Made by a program: the position numbers and the translations under genes
The notes under the pieces: generated by a model
Seen by the model: the letters and a program-made list of their open reading frames with translations, nothing else
What the model was told of the DNA's origin: nothing
Database searches by the model: none
In this document: positions 1 to 10,500 of the stretch, one piece after another
Position numbering within the stretch: the first letter of the stretch is position 1
Layout: each line of letters starts with the position of its first letter
Assembly (NCBI GenBank): GCA_905250115.1
Contig: CAJNOI010000020.1
Location: forward strand, 699,503-763,502
Length of the DNA: 64,000 nucleotides
Reading direction: 5' to 3'
Source of the DNA: Adineta steineri
Lineage: Eukaryota > Rotifera > Eurotatoria > Adinetida > Adinetidae

Positions 1-666
1 CGAGAGACGGTTGAAAAGCTTTATGAAGCCTTGCGATCATCATCTTAGCAAAAATGCGCCATGAAACTCTTGGTACACCTCGGGTGTGTGTGAGGGTGTG
101 GATACAGTTATCTAATACAATCGCATCCACATCCAAACCCACACCCACGTCTGAAAGAAATTGCTGTTGAAAGCTCAAGTGTGACCCTATTTGTGTGTAT
201 CACTAGCTATGATGCTAGTGCGTGCACAGTGATGATGAACAGAGAAGATCAATTTTTTCAATTATTTTTTCCATTAAATATAAAGTGGTCGCATTTCTTC
301 GAGAAAGAACTGAGCGAGCTCTTAGACGAGCTGTTAGCCTGTCTGTAGGGCTACGAGGGAATAAATAAAATTGTATATGAGTATATCTCATCGATTTTGT
401 TTAATACAATGACCCCTTATATCAAAGAAATGAATAGTATATATATACCAAAAAGAAAAAGAAGGAAAAAATGTGATATATGATTACATTTTTGACTCAA
501 AATGAAAGAGAGAAGAAAAAGGAATAATGTGATTACGTATCATATTTTTAATAAAACACGCATAGAAAGAGTGATGACTTGACTCATCGCTAACACGAGC
601 GTCACTTGTTTACTTTGTAATAGAAGTTTATTTTGACTACCTCGATAACGCTAACAAAATCAATGT
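1..666. other. Intergenic, no gene seen
   Basis: No convincing exon on either strand. It holds one telomere-like foldback (82-151) and then AT-rich, A/G-rich sequence running into the 3' end of the minus-strand ADP-ribosyltransferase gene. Confidence 0.6.
82..151. repeat. Telomere-like foldback (G-rich arm, C-rich arm)
   Basis: A G-rich arm (gggtgtgtgtgagggtgtgg) is followed after about 20 nt by a C-rich arm (atccaaacccacacccac), so the strand can fold back on itself. Each arm is an irregular run of GTGTGGG units. The same design recurs at 1830, 2269, 2826 and 7343 and more loosely further on. Confidence 0.65.
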
Positions 667-1782
667 TCAATAAACAATCGAATTACATTCTTCAAGTTTG
701 ATCATTTTTATAGAAGAGTTGTTTGCACTGCTATCCACACTGATATCTTCGACTTGTTTTATACGAAAAACGGTGAATGGAACAATTAACACCTCTTCTT
801 CGCCTGGAAATATACTTAAATTGCGAAGATCGAGACCGGTTTGGTGATTCTTTATTTCATAGACACATAAAACCGGCTGTTTGTCCTGATCGCCAGTTCG
901 AATGAACCATTCAGCCATGTCCTTCTTCAACGATGTGGAAAGAAACGAGCGTGTCATGACGAATTCGTCGCTTTTATACCTACTGAACTCCTCCTTCGAA
1001 ACGCTCATGCCACGGTAGGTAGTGATGTTTGAACGGTAATAACCTTTGAAAAAAGGGTGATGAATAACGACGGCTGCAAATATATGTTCTCCAAGACCCT
1101 TCGGCGCTTCATTATCGATAAAACCAGAATGGAATAGATTTTGAGTGCTAAGAAATCGAAAATCCGAACCAATTTCAGCTAAGCCATGATTTAAAATAGT
1201 ACAGAAGCCAGTTCCGCCACTCGTGTAAGCAGAGATCAGTCCCGCTGGATTTTCGCATTCGGCCACAGTTTCGATAAAATACTTGATTTCGTTTTTTGAT
1301 GTCTCGCTCGAAAACGTAATTTTCTCGATATACCCAGCGGCAATTTCATCGATTAGTTTTTTGAACGCAACCTTGGTAAGCCATCGTTTCATGAGTTCCC
1401 GGTTTTCGTAGGAAATTCGGTAAGCATTTTTGTACGAATCGAGCCACTCGATTTCAGTGGTCGTCGCGACAAAATAATTTGAATCTGATTCCGTTCTTTT
1501 TTTGCCTTGGAAAAGATCTTTGATTTCATTTTTTGTCGCCACTTGCTCAGCGGTTAATCCTTGACTATTGCGAATCGTTCGAGAAGCACGATAGCGTAAT
1601 AAAAATTCAACGAGTTCCGCATATCCTCTGCACGATGCAATATGTAGAACTGTATCACCCTGAGGATCAGGTTGCTCGAGAAGGGAGGGTTTGATGATTG
1701 CACGAGCTCGTGACAGATCGTTGTCCGCACATGCCGAGTAAAAAGGGCTTGGTTGCCAACCAGATGTTTCTTTCGTATTCAT
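667..1782 (-). CDS. Ankyrin-repeat arginine mono-ADP-ribosyltransferase
   Basis: Single-exon gene, 371 aa. Residues about 12-95 form ankyrin-type repeats (GDTVLHIASCRGYAELVEFLL is the clearest). Residues about 120-350 form an arginine-specific ADP-ribosyltransferase (ART) domain with the R-S-ExE signature: YRG for the R motif, SFLSTS for the S motif, and PGEEEVL carrying the glutamate pair. In this family the domain moves ADP-ribose from NAD to arginine side chains. There is no signal peptide or membrane segment, so a cytosolic enzyme targeted through ankyrin repeats is inferred, unlike the secreted or GPI-anchored vertebrate ecto-ARTs. It is intronless, flanked by telomere-like foldbacks, and one of several ADP-ribose genes nearby. 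The ART call is firm; the substrate is unknown. Confidence 0.87.
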   Translation of the reverse strand: MNTKETSGWQPSPFYSACADNDLSRARAIIKPSLLEQPDPQGDTVLHIASCRGYAELVEFLLRYRASRTIRNSQGLTAEQVATKNEIKDLFQGKKRTESDSNYFVATTTEIEWLDSYKNAYRISYENRELMKRWLTKVAFKKLIDEIAAGYIEKITFSSETSKNEIKYFIETVAECENPAGLISAYTSGGTGFCTILNHGLAEIGSDFRFLSTQNLFHSGFIDNEAPKGLGEHIFAAVVIHHPFFKGYYRSNITTYRGMSVSKEEFSRYKSDEFVMTRSFLSTSLKKDMAEWFIRTGDQDKQPVLCVYEIKNHQTGLDLRNLSIFPGEEEVLIVPFTVFRIKQVEDISVDSSANNSSIKMIKLEECNSIVY

Positions 1783-1829
1783 GTTACTAGATCAAGCAAA
1801 ACAAATATCAATTAGTACTATGTTTATCT

Positions 1830-1898
1830 TGAGGGTGTGGGTGTGGGATGAGTAAGGGTGAAGAGACAAAGAACACTCACTCACACTCTCACTCTCAA
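1830..1898. repeat. Telomere-like foldback
   Basis: The G-rich arm gagggtgtgggtgtgggatg is followed by a C-rich arm of CACTC/ACTCTC units ending in actctcaa. It lies about 50 bp upstream of the ANK-ART start codon, which is on the other strand. Confidence 0.65.
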
Positions 1899-2268
1899 AA
1901 TGTGTTAACGTAATGCTTACCTTACTGAAAAGGCTTCATACTTATATAGAACAATAAAGAAACACTCTTTTTTTCTTTATGTGATTCTATTGAGTCAAAG
2001 ATCAGGTAGAATCATTATTTAATTTTTTTTCTTAGTTTGTGTGTAAGAAACAATATCAATAATGGAGTCTTATCATCTTATCTCCTTCTACAAAGGAAAA
2101 AATCAGTTGAGTAAATCAGTGAACTTAAGAAATATTATTGGATGTGTGAAATGTCGCAAGTTTCATCATACTAATTTGCCTTATGAATTTATAGCAGCTC
2201 ATTGAGCTGACAGACACTATATATTTAAAAGACCGTCCATAGGCCTTTTGTTATTAGCAAGACGTATT

Positions 2269-2325
2269 TGAGGGTGTGGGTGATACTCTTATCTTCAATC
2301 ACACCCACCCACACCCACACCCTAA
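2269..2325. repeat. Telomere-like foldback
   Basis: The arm tgagggtgtgggtga is followed after about 17 nt by the complementary arm tcacacccacccacacccac, continuing accctaac. This is one of the cleanest copies: the inner 12 nt of the arms pair perfectly. Confidence 0.75.
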
Positions 2326-2825
2326 CTCGAGAAAACCTATCGACAGTCAGCCATCTACTCTACCAATCTAATACTTTCAACTGCTTACAATTTTGCTTAC
2401 TTGTTTTAATATTATTTCGTACAGCAGACAACGTCGCGCACGACTAAGAATAACAACGTATGTTTTTCATTTTGGCTTATTCCAACAGAAGAAAAAAAAA
2501 GACGGTTGTTTTTACTTCGATCGTCTAGTAGTCGTTCGTAATATGATACAATATTTTTTTTCAACACGTAGCGAAGAAAATATTGAAACTATGAAGTAAT
2601 TTTTTTCTTTTGTGTTCTTACGTGTTACAACTACGTGCTGTTTTTCTCACTCACACACACATACTCCTTCATATAAAAGACGACATAACGGACTATATGT
2701 GCATATTTATGGATTATAACTAATATTCACTAAAAGCAAACTATTCCTATCTATATCTATCCGTTCCTATTCTTGCAGGAAAACATTAGATATGAATCAC
2801 AATCGCATATAGATCAAAGAAAATC

Positions 2826-2890
2826 GTGAGGGTGGGCGTGGGTGTGGGTATTTGTAATGAATGAGAAGATCACATCACACCCACACATCC
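2826..2890. repeat. Telomere-like foldback
   Basis: The arm gtgagggtgggcgtgggtgt continues to gggta and is followed after about 27 nt by cacatcacacccacacatcc. Pairing is partial and the G-rich arm is longer than the C-rich arm. Confidence 0.6.
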
Positions 2891-3752
2891 TTTCTGTGAG
2901 ATTTTACATATATTATAATTGATGTGTTATCTTTTATGATTAATTACATCACATTAATTTCTAACAATAGAATTTGCGATTCGAACTATTAATTGACGAT
3001 TTACTGTTGTCGTTTTAAATTTAGTAAAAAAAAATTCTTGTTAAATAAATAAATCTGAGTCAAGGGATTCGAAATATATCATATATTTAGATATGTAACT
3101 CACAAAGGATAACTGATTTTGATAAAAAAAATGAATTTATATATGTATGTTCCTATGTGTATTACACTTGAGATTTACACTAACAATTCATTATTAAAAT
3201 ATGCAAAGTATATCTAACAGAAATTTTTGTTTGATAAGTCTCTCGTTGAAATTTAATAATTAATATATACTGTTTTATTTGAAACTGACCGCTATATATT
3301 TGTGTTTTAAAATTTTTATGTTATTCGATAAAAAGTATACATGTGTTGACTATATATCAAACAATTATTACTCATATATGCTTTAAGAAGGCTTTTACAT
3401 CGTAGAATAACATATAATTTAAGTCACGGATAGTTTTCACACGAAATGTTTGACGAAAAGATAAGGAAATGGGATAAATTTAATTAATAACGAATATCGA
3501 TTGTTGTTTGAATTGAATTGGATGAGATTAATATTGGAAATTATAACTAGATACTCAATGTTATCGATAAATAATACTATAATTTCTATGTCTACTGCAC
3601 TCAAATTTAATAGAGTGAATATTTCATTTAGTTTTAGCAATCCACTTAAAGAGTTCTCGTTGACAATTGTACATTGCTTTCTTTACAGACATATTTGTAT
3701 GTGAATTTAAATGTAATTGTATAGGTTCAATTTGATTAGATAGTTTTTTTTT

Positions 3753-4058
3753 TTATTTTTTCCATTGACGACGATCAACAGATAAATTATCATGAGTAAT
3801 TATTCGACCATTTTCACTAAGCATATGATATGGTATTAAAAAATTTGATGATAGATTAACATATTTATTCATACGAGTAAATCCACGTGCATGATCAAAT
3901 GAAGTATAGTTTAATGAATATTGACGATTATGTTCAGATGTTGAAATTTCTCTATATCTTTCATTTTCTCGACGAACAAACATTAGAAATGATCGAGAAT
4001 CAAGATCATGAGTAAGTAAATCAATAGATAATTCATTGGGCAAACTATTTACATGCAT
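3753..4058 (-). CDS. Hypothetical 101-aa protein or gene fragment
   Basis: Open frame with codon use like the real genes here (A/T-ending codons, balanced polar composition). It reads smoothly from an N-terminal LPNEL-type stretch to a basic RRQWKK end. I recognise no family. It may be a complete small protein or a detached exon of a degraded gene, since AT-rich non-coding DNA lies on both sides. Confidence 0.35.
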   Translation of the reverse strand: MHVNSLPNELSIDLLTHDLDSRSFLMFVRRENERYREISTSEHNRQYSLNYTSFDHARGFTRMNKYVNLSSNFLIPYHMLSENGRIITHDNLSVDRRQWKK

Positions 4059-4317
4059 TATAAATTTTTTTAAAAAAGCTTTCGCGCTCTTAAATCAACA
4101 TTTTGAAGTTTCGTTGTCAATTATAACTTCCACTTGTAGTATGTGATAAAACAAGTAAAATATTTAAAAAGAAAGAAAGAAAAAAAGAATAATAATGGTA
4201 ACCATGAACATTACAGAGAATATAGGTGACTAATGTGTATTGTTGACAAAATTCTCTACGATCTTTCTTGTTCTTTTCTTTACCTGACAGCCTCACTCTA
4301 TCTTAAAAAAGTACTTG

Positions 4318-6713
4318 ATGGGGTGTGGGGCTTCAAATAACGTTGCAGCCGACGATTCACAACACGTCCCTAATGCTGCTGTCAAATCAACATCGTCACG
4401 ATCATTACAAGAGGATCAGCGAAAACAACAAACGACAGAACGTGTTTCACCTGCGACACAAGCCTCTACAACAGGTAATCCATTATAAAGCACATTAAAT
4501 ATAGATATATATATATATTTTTTAAAATAGCTTCAACGTCGAATACGATGAATATTCTTATTAGTTGTCATACTAATCAACAATAGATTGCCGAACAAAT
4601 AAAAGATAATTTAAGTAAACATCGTTTTACATGCTATATTATTAACGAAACAACACCGGAATCAATAGTTGCTCGTGCAAATCTTATTCGTTGGTGTAAT
4701 GTATTTATTGTTAACATTAGTCGAATGTATCAACAAACAACCTTCTGTATGGAAACGATTAACTATGCAAAAGATGTTCACAAACCAATTGTTGCAATTT
4801 ATACTGAGTCCAATTTCCAAACTTATGGTGCCTTAGGAGTTATATCATCTAGTGCTATTCAATCAATAGTACTAGAAAATGATGATATCTCAGAAAATAT
4901 TATTGAACAATTATCTAATACTATTTCTTCTCAAGAAAATAAAAAGAATAATGGCAAAAATGTTACCGATCCAGAAAAAGTATGATATTGCAATGAATAA
5001 ATATAAAATATTTGATTGTATTTATAGATGAAAACTGATAATAATAGTCGAAATCTTATTTATAATGATAAACCATGCACTGTTCTTATTTGTTCAACTG
5101 ATGAAGGTTTACCGGTTGCAAATTTGATATATAATGAATTTTCTGCAAAAAATTTAAATACCATAGTTGAAAACCTCTCAGATGCAAATGCTACTTGTAG
5201 TGTTAGGCAATGTACCGTTATCGTACCAATTCTTTCAGCAGAATTTGAAAAAAACCCAGCTTGTCGAATAGCATTTGAAGAAGCTCGTCTACTTCAAAAA
5301 CCGATTATACCTGTTATGTCTGCTATAGATTGGAAACCTCAAGATTGGCTTGGTATCACAGTAGCTGGTGCAACATATTTTCGAATAAATACTCAAGTTA
5401 GTCCATATGAACCACTCTATGATAGTAATCGTATAACCGATCTCCGTGTAGCAGTTGAAGTAAGTCATGAGAATAAAATTTTAATTCAGATCTTTATGTT
5501 TTATTTAAAAAATAGATTGCATGTCAACCACGTCCTAGTCAAGCTGAACGTGAACAAACAGAAATGAAGGTATTAAAAGAAAAAATTGAAGAATGTAAAA
5601 GTAAATTACAAATATGGCCACCATTACGTAAAGTACGTACTATTAATTCAACAACGGATCGACAACCAGTTCGTGTTACTATAGCAGAACCCAATGCTAC
5701 ACTTGCTTTTAATCATATTCATCATTCAATTACACGTATGGATTTAAAAGCACCTCCACCAATTCTTGATGAATATGGATTACCAAAACGAGTTCAACTC
5801 GATTGTATGATTAGGTAAATGAATTTGTATAAAAAAGAAAGTTTGCGATTTAAATGTTTTATTTGTAGCTATCAATGGGATAATCAGACATTTGTTCGTA
5901 CTGTATATGAAGATATGTTAATGCGTGAAGTTAAGGCTTGGTTTGATATATGGGGTTCTATGCAAGGGAACATAAATGATGCGATGGCAACAGGTTTGTC
6001 ATGGGAAAAGTTTATTATTCATTGATAGTTACTTCTCACTCTGTTAGGTGTGGAATGTGCTAAGGTAATGCTCGTTTTTCTATCAAAATCGTATGTTGAA
6101 TCTACTAATTGTCAATTGGGATTTCGTTATGCTGTTAAACGTGGTAAAGCATTTGTCATTATTCGAACACAACCAAATATTCAAATGGAACAATGGATGC
6201 TTGAAGCAATTGAAGGCTTTCCTCAATATAATGCTTTTAGTTATGATGACTTGACAACACCGATTAATGGTGTTCCAACAGTAAAAATAATTTTCCAATG
6301 TAAAGATAATTATTTGTTTTATATCTTTTTCTTTTAAGATTGATGTCATCGTACAGGCTATACGTACATTAGCTCATGCACAACCAACTGAAACTGTAGA
6401 TGATGGTTCAGCTGAATTATTTGAATTACGTTCTCTTCTTGATGATGCACGTGATGCTTTATATAATGATGCAGGACAAAATCGTTATAAAACCTGTACT
6501 CGTTGTAATCAACAGTTTGATGAATTTACAAAAGGTGGCTGTAAAAAACATCTTGCATACTATATGGGTGGTGATCTCTTAGAAGGTCGATGGGTTTGTT
6601 GTAGACAACAAGCAAATGATTCTCCTGGTTGTGAGCCATGTGACCATACAGATGCAGTTCGTATATATACAGAAAATCCTGATTATGGTACCTGGACATG
6701 GGAACCAGCTTAA
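4318..6713 (+). CDS. Triple TIR-like domain protein with acylation signal and CHORD-like tail; in-frame stop
   Basis: Seven exons: 4318-4474, 4531-4979, 5028-5459, 5516-5814, 5869-5993, 6048-6280, 6339-6713. All junctions keep frame (690 codons with stop). The start MGCGAS is a strong N-myristoylation/palmitoylation motif, implying membrane attachment. Three TIR-like Rossmann units follow: NILISCH.. (about residue 59), TVLICSTDEG.. (about 215) and DCMISYQWDNQ.. (about 440). The catalytic-glutamate position three residues after the conserved Cys is Thr, Ala and Gly in the three units, so NADase activity looks lost and a scaffold role is more likely. The tail has CTRC, GCKKH, WVCC and GCEPCDH, a zinc-binding pattern like CHORD. 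Oddity: TAG at 4584-4586 interrupts the first TIR unit at codon 71 (CAA-TAG-ATT), so the gene is either a recent null or a sequencing error. Translation could restart at 4725. Confidence 0.72.
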
Positions 6714-7092
6714 GATTATTTACGATTCAATTCAAAACAGAACAATATTCTGCTTTGTTTTCAATAAATAAAAATATGATACAGATTTCTTTACCGATGC
6801 AATTCATTGTGAGAAACCAAGTTGACATCCGGTGTAGGCCGGAAAAAATGAATCTAAATATCTGTTGAATTTCGTAGAGAAATATTCAATCTACGAATTC
6901 AAATAAACAAATCTTTTCTCATTGAAAGAATTATAATCCTGAAAAATTGTATAAAAATGAACTGTACTTATTATATTGTTATTATCATTTATCTGACGGA
7001 GCCAAAATATTAAGAAAAGAAAAAAACAAATAAAACTTTTAAAAATAAAACAATATCGACATTAACAGTAAAACACAAACACAAAGTTTATA

Positions 7093-7345
7093 TCAAGAGA
7101 CTATTGCTTGTTCTCCTCCTTGAATAGTAGACTGAGGAATATTTGTATTTGGAGAAGAAATATCTGACTATAATAGAAAAGAACGAATTATTCAAGTCAA
7201 AGAAAATATATCTTTAACTTACATTGACATTGTCAGGTGTTTGTGATTGAAAAGTAGTATTAGATGAAGTTTTTGTTCGAAGTGGTTGAACATAATTAGC
7301 TGATATCAAACCTGTATGAATAAGATCAATAGTACCCAAAAACCT
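7093..7345 (-). pseudogene. 3' remnant of an unrecognised gene, cut at a foldback
   Basis: Two exons joined by a good intron (7168-7222, GTAAGT donor, TATTATAG acceptor): 7223 to about 7345, then 7093-7167, ending in TGA. The peptide is polar, rich in Ser, Thr, Asn and Gln (for example TTFQSQTPDNVN joined to SDISSPNTN) and looks like a disordered C-terminus. Upstream the reading frame runs straight into the telomere-like foldback at 7343-7399 and no further exon is evident, so the rest of the gene appears lost or displaced. Confidence 0.4.
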
Positions 7346-7399
7346 TGAGGGTGGGTGTGAGTGTATGATTAATACAATATCCATACCCACACCCTCAGG
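7343..7399. repeat. Telomere-like foldback at the edge of a gene remnant
   Basis: The arm ccttgagggtgggtgtgagt is followed after about 20 nt by ccatacccacaccctcagg. The outer 9-10 nt (ccttgagggt / accctcagg) pair almost perfectly. Its edge coincides with the point where the minus-strand coding remnant stops making sense. Confidence 0.7.
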
Positions 7400-7580
7400 A
7401 TAATCAAAGAAAAAAGTCCACAAAAGATGATCACTGATGAAAAAGTTCATACAATAATATTTTAGTTTTTTATTGATCAAAAGAAAATCATTGAAATTAA
7501 ATTAATTAATCTAACTAATCAAAAAATAATAGTATAGTGTATGTTTCATGTATTTTGTTTTTGAATATGAAGAACTATGT

Positions 7581-10500
7581 TTAACTTGGATGAGAATATT
7601 TTGCTATATGTTGTGGATCTTTTGTCGATCGACATTGATCTCCATATCTGCATGGAATTAAATGACGTCTTTTTTCATTTCCACCACGAACATTGCCTGA
7701 TGTTTTATTTTCTACAAAAAAAATCTCACATATAAAGATCTTCCTCGAGAAAAAGATTTTACTTTTAAATGAAGGAATTTCTTCGCCATGAAAATATCTT
7801 ATTCGATGGCTAGTAGATTTGTCGTAACAACTCTCTTGATTGCGACATGGATAAAGATAATCAGATAAACCTGTATGTCGATATTGGGCACGATGAACAG
7901 GATTGATTAGATCAGAACAATTTTTATCGTCTGAGCATTTAGGAACGTTATGATGTTTATGAACAAGATAAGGTTCTTTGTCTTTGTTTTGACATAATTC
8001 ATTAAAACGACATGGATGAAAATATTTATTAGCATGATCTTTGTCAGCTAATTGTAAACAGTAAATAGAATTAGGACAAGTAGGTAATGTCGCAGACTCT
8101 AGTAGACTAACATCCTGAAGATTTGGCCTTGGTAGAGTAACTGTTCCAGATGAGCAAAGTAGTGCGGTTCTAATTCGTTGAAAAACAGATAGCTTTTCAA
8201 CTTTTAATGAAGGTTCAACGGAAGCTATTTGTCGCGATTTAGATGACCCGGAAGTATCTTTTTTTCCCCTATGTTCTCCACCGTAATAAGTAGCAGGGAG
8301 TATATGATCAACAGATAATCGACGTTGTCTGATTATTTCGGAAGTATCAATTTTATATTCTTTATCAAATGCTGGATGTAATTGAGGAAGTTCTTCGTGA
8401 CGAATAATTAAATTACGTATAGGAACATCTTGAGATCCACCACTAACATGAATATAATCTAATCTAGATAAATCTAAATTCGATTTATCGAATCGATAAT
8501 ATATTTTTTGATGATTATAAATACCATTTGGACCAGCATGTGATAATGTTACTTCATTTGTTTTATAAGTAATTTTTAAACAAAAAGTAAAGAAATCATC
8601 GGTATTACAACCCCGATAGAACACATTAGATTTAGCTTTAAAACGAGCTGTATGCATATTATTATAATGTTGAAGAGGATGACCATCGTTTAAATATGAA
8701 AACATTTCATGATAATCTTCGGTCGCTTGAGATGGTTTTTCAGCCACATAACAAATAAGATATCGTAAATTGGTTTGATCTTTATCAGAAGATTGAATTT
8801 TTTCATTCGATATTGTCAACATCATATCACCACTCATGACTTGCCAATAAATATATGTATATTCAGGATGATCTGCTGCTTGAGATTTGTCTAGACAGTA
8901 TAATTTATATGATTGAGAAATAGTGATTGGTATAACAATTTGATCATCAAATTTAGTACCAGGTACAGTAATAACAATGCCACGAGAAATCTGTGGTGCG
9001 TTCATTCTTTCTAGAATTTTTTCTCGATTTTTTGCAAGTATAAATTCTCTATAAGGTTTCCGAGTTTCATCTAATGGAACCAGATCACCTGGTTGAATTA
9101 AACTAAGATCGATTACATGATCAGTCAGAATCAATGAATTACCAAAAACTGCTCGAGCAGATTGTTGAGCTTCAGGCTTTAATGTTTGAAATAAATTTTT
9201 CGGTATGTAAACATTATCGATATAATCCAGGGGAATCAATTGAGGTAAATGACCCTCAAAGACAAAATGTGAATCGACAGTTGACCATTGTTGAATAATA
9301 GTATCAAGATCGATATCCATTGATTTTTTATTTAGACCAGTAATCGCAACAAGTTCAGTAGCTGCAGCATATTCATAACGTGGAACAGAACAATGTAATT
9401 TAGCATTATGAAAATCTTCTATATGTTTATCTTCATTGCCTGAATCTTTCCACCATGGTCGTTGTGTATAAACTTTTCCGCTACAAAAACTAGTTCCAGC
9501 TTGAATAGAAAAATTTGCATCCGGATGAAACATGATTTCTTGTTTAAAACTAATAACAATATCACCATAATAAGACCCATGGTGTGGTCCCAATATACTA
9601 AATATATGTTTATCAGTTCCTAATTTTTTATCAACATCATAGCCAATTCCCATTGGTTTAGAAGTCAATGCAATCGATGCTTGAGCTATTTCAACTGCCC
9701 ATGCATGTATAACTTTAATGTCATGATCATCTAGTGGTGGCTTTAATCTTCTTTCAACAGTCTTAACATTATCATCGTGATCAGCGTCTACCGGTAATAC
9801 TCCATCAGCTCCTACGTTTGCAAATTCTGATTGAACTAAAAGTTTAATTAATTCATGAACATTTTGTTTTACTTCAGGAATGTTATGTTCTAGCAAAATT
9901 CGACGTATTCGACTATGTTGTAACACAGCTTTAGCAACATGTTTAGGTTTCTTTAATAGTTCCATAAAATGACGACTCATCACATGGCCAAGGACAAGAA
10001 TGGATTCAAAAATAGGTGCACTGCAACGATGTACAGGTTGTAATGCTCGTACCCAATTGAGTATTTCTTGAGATATTTGCATTCTTTTCATGCCTGATGT
10101 ATCCATGAATGCATTTAGACTTCGAATTATTGCACCTTGATTACGTGCAAAATTAATCGATGAATTAAAATTACTCGATGGTACAACACTTAAATGATCA
10201 TGATTTGCTCCATGTCGATATTTTCGTATATGTTGATTATCAGATCGATGGTGACATTTAAAACCTGGATTTCGACAAAAGAGACGAATATCTCGTATAC
10301 TTGGATGAGAATAAGACTGTAAATGTTCTTCATCCGTTAGTTTCCGACATTGATCTGCATCAGGACAAAGTTGACGAGCAATATGAATCGAAGTTAGAAA
10401 ATGTCCATTCTCTTTTGTTGTACATAAACGACCGAATGGACATACATGTGAATATTGTAAACAATGATTTTCAATATATCGAGTAGTCGTCTCTCCTGAA

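Larger units (their letters stand above)
1783..3752. other. Intergenic, three foldback repeats, no gene seen
   Basis: About 2 kb of AT-rich DNA. Short open frames exist but show no family resemblance or coding look. The only clear structure is three telomere-like foldbacks at 1830-1898, 2269-2325 and 2826-2890, 350-600 bp apart. Confidence 0.6.

Noticed and set aside
2393-2599. 68-codon plus-strand frame
   Set aside because: Lysine/phenylalanine-rich translation of AT-rich DNA with no domain and no splice context.
4475-4586. A longer first intron in the TIR gene that would remove the in-frame TAG
   Set aside because: Joining the phase-1 exon end to 4587 gives a frame that hits a stop within eight codons, and the protein-like sequence 4531-4583 would be lost.
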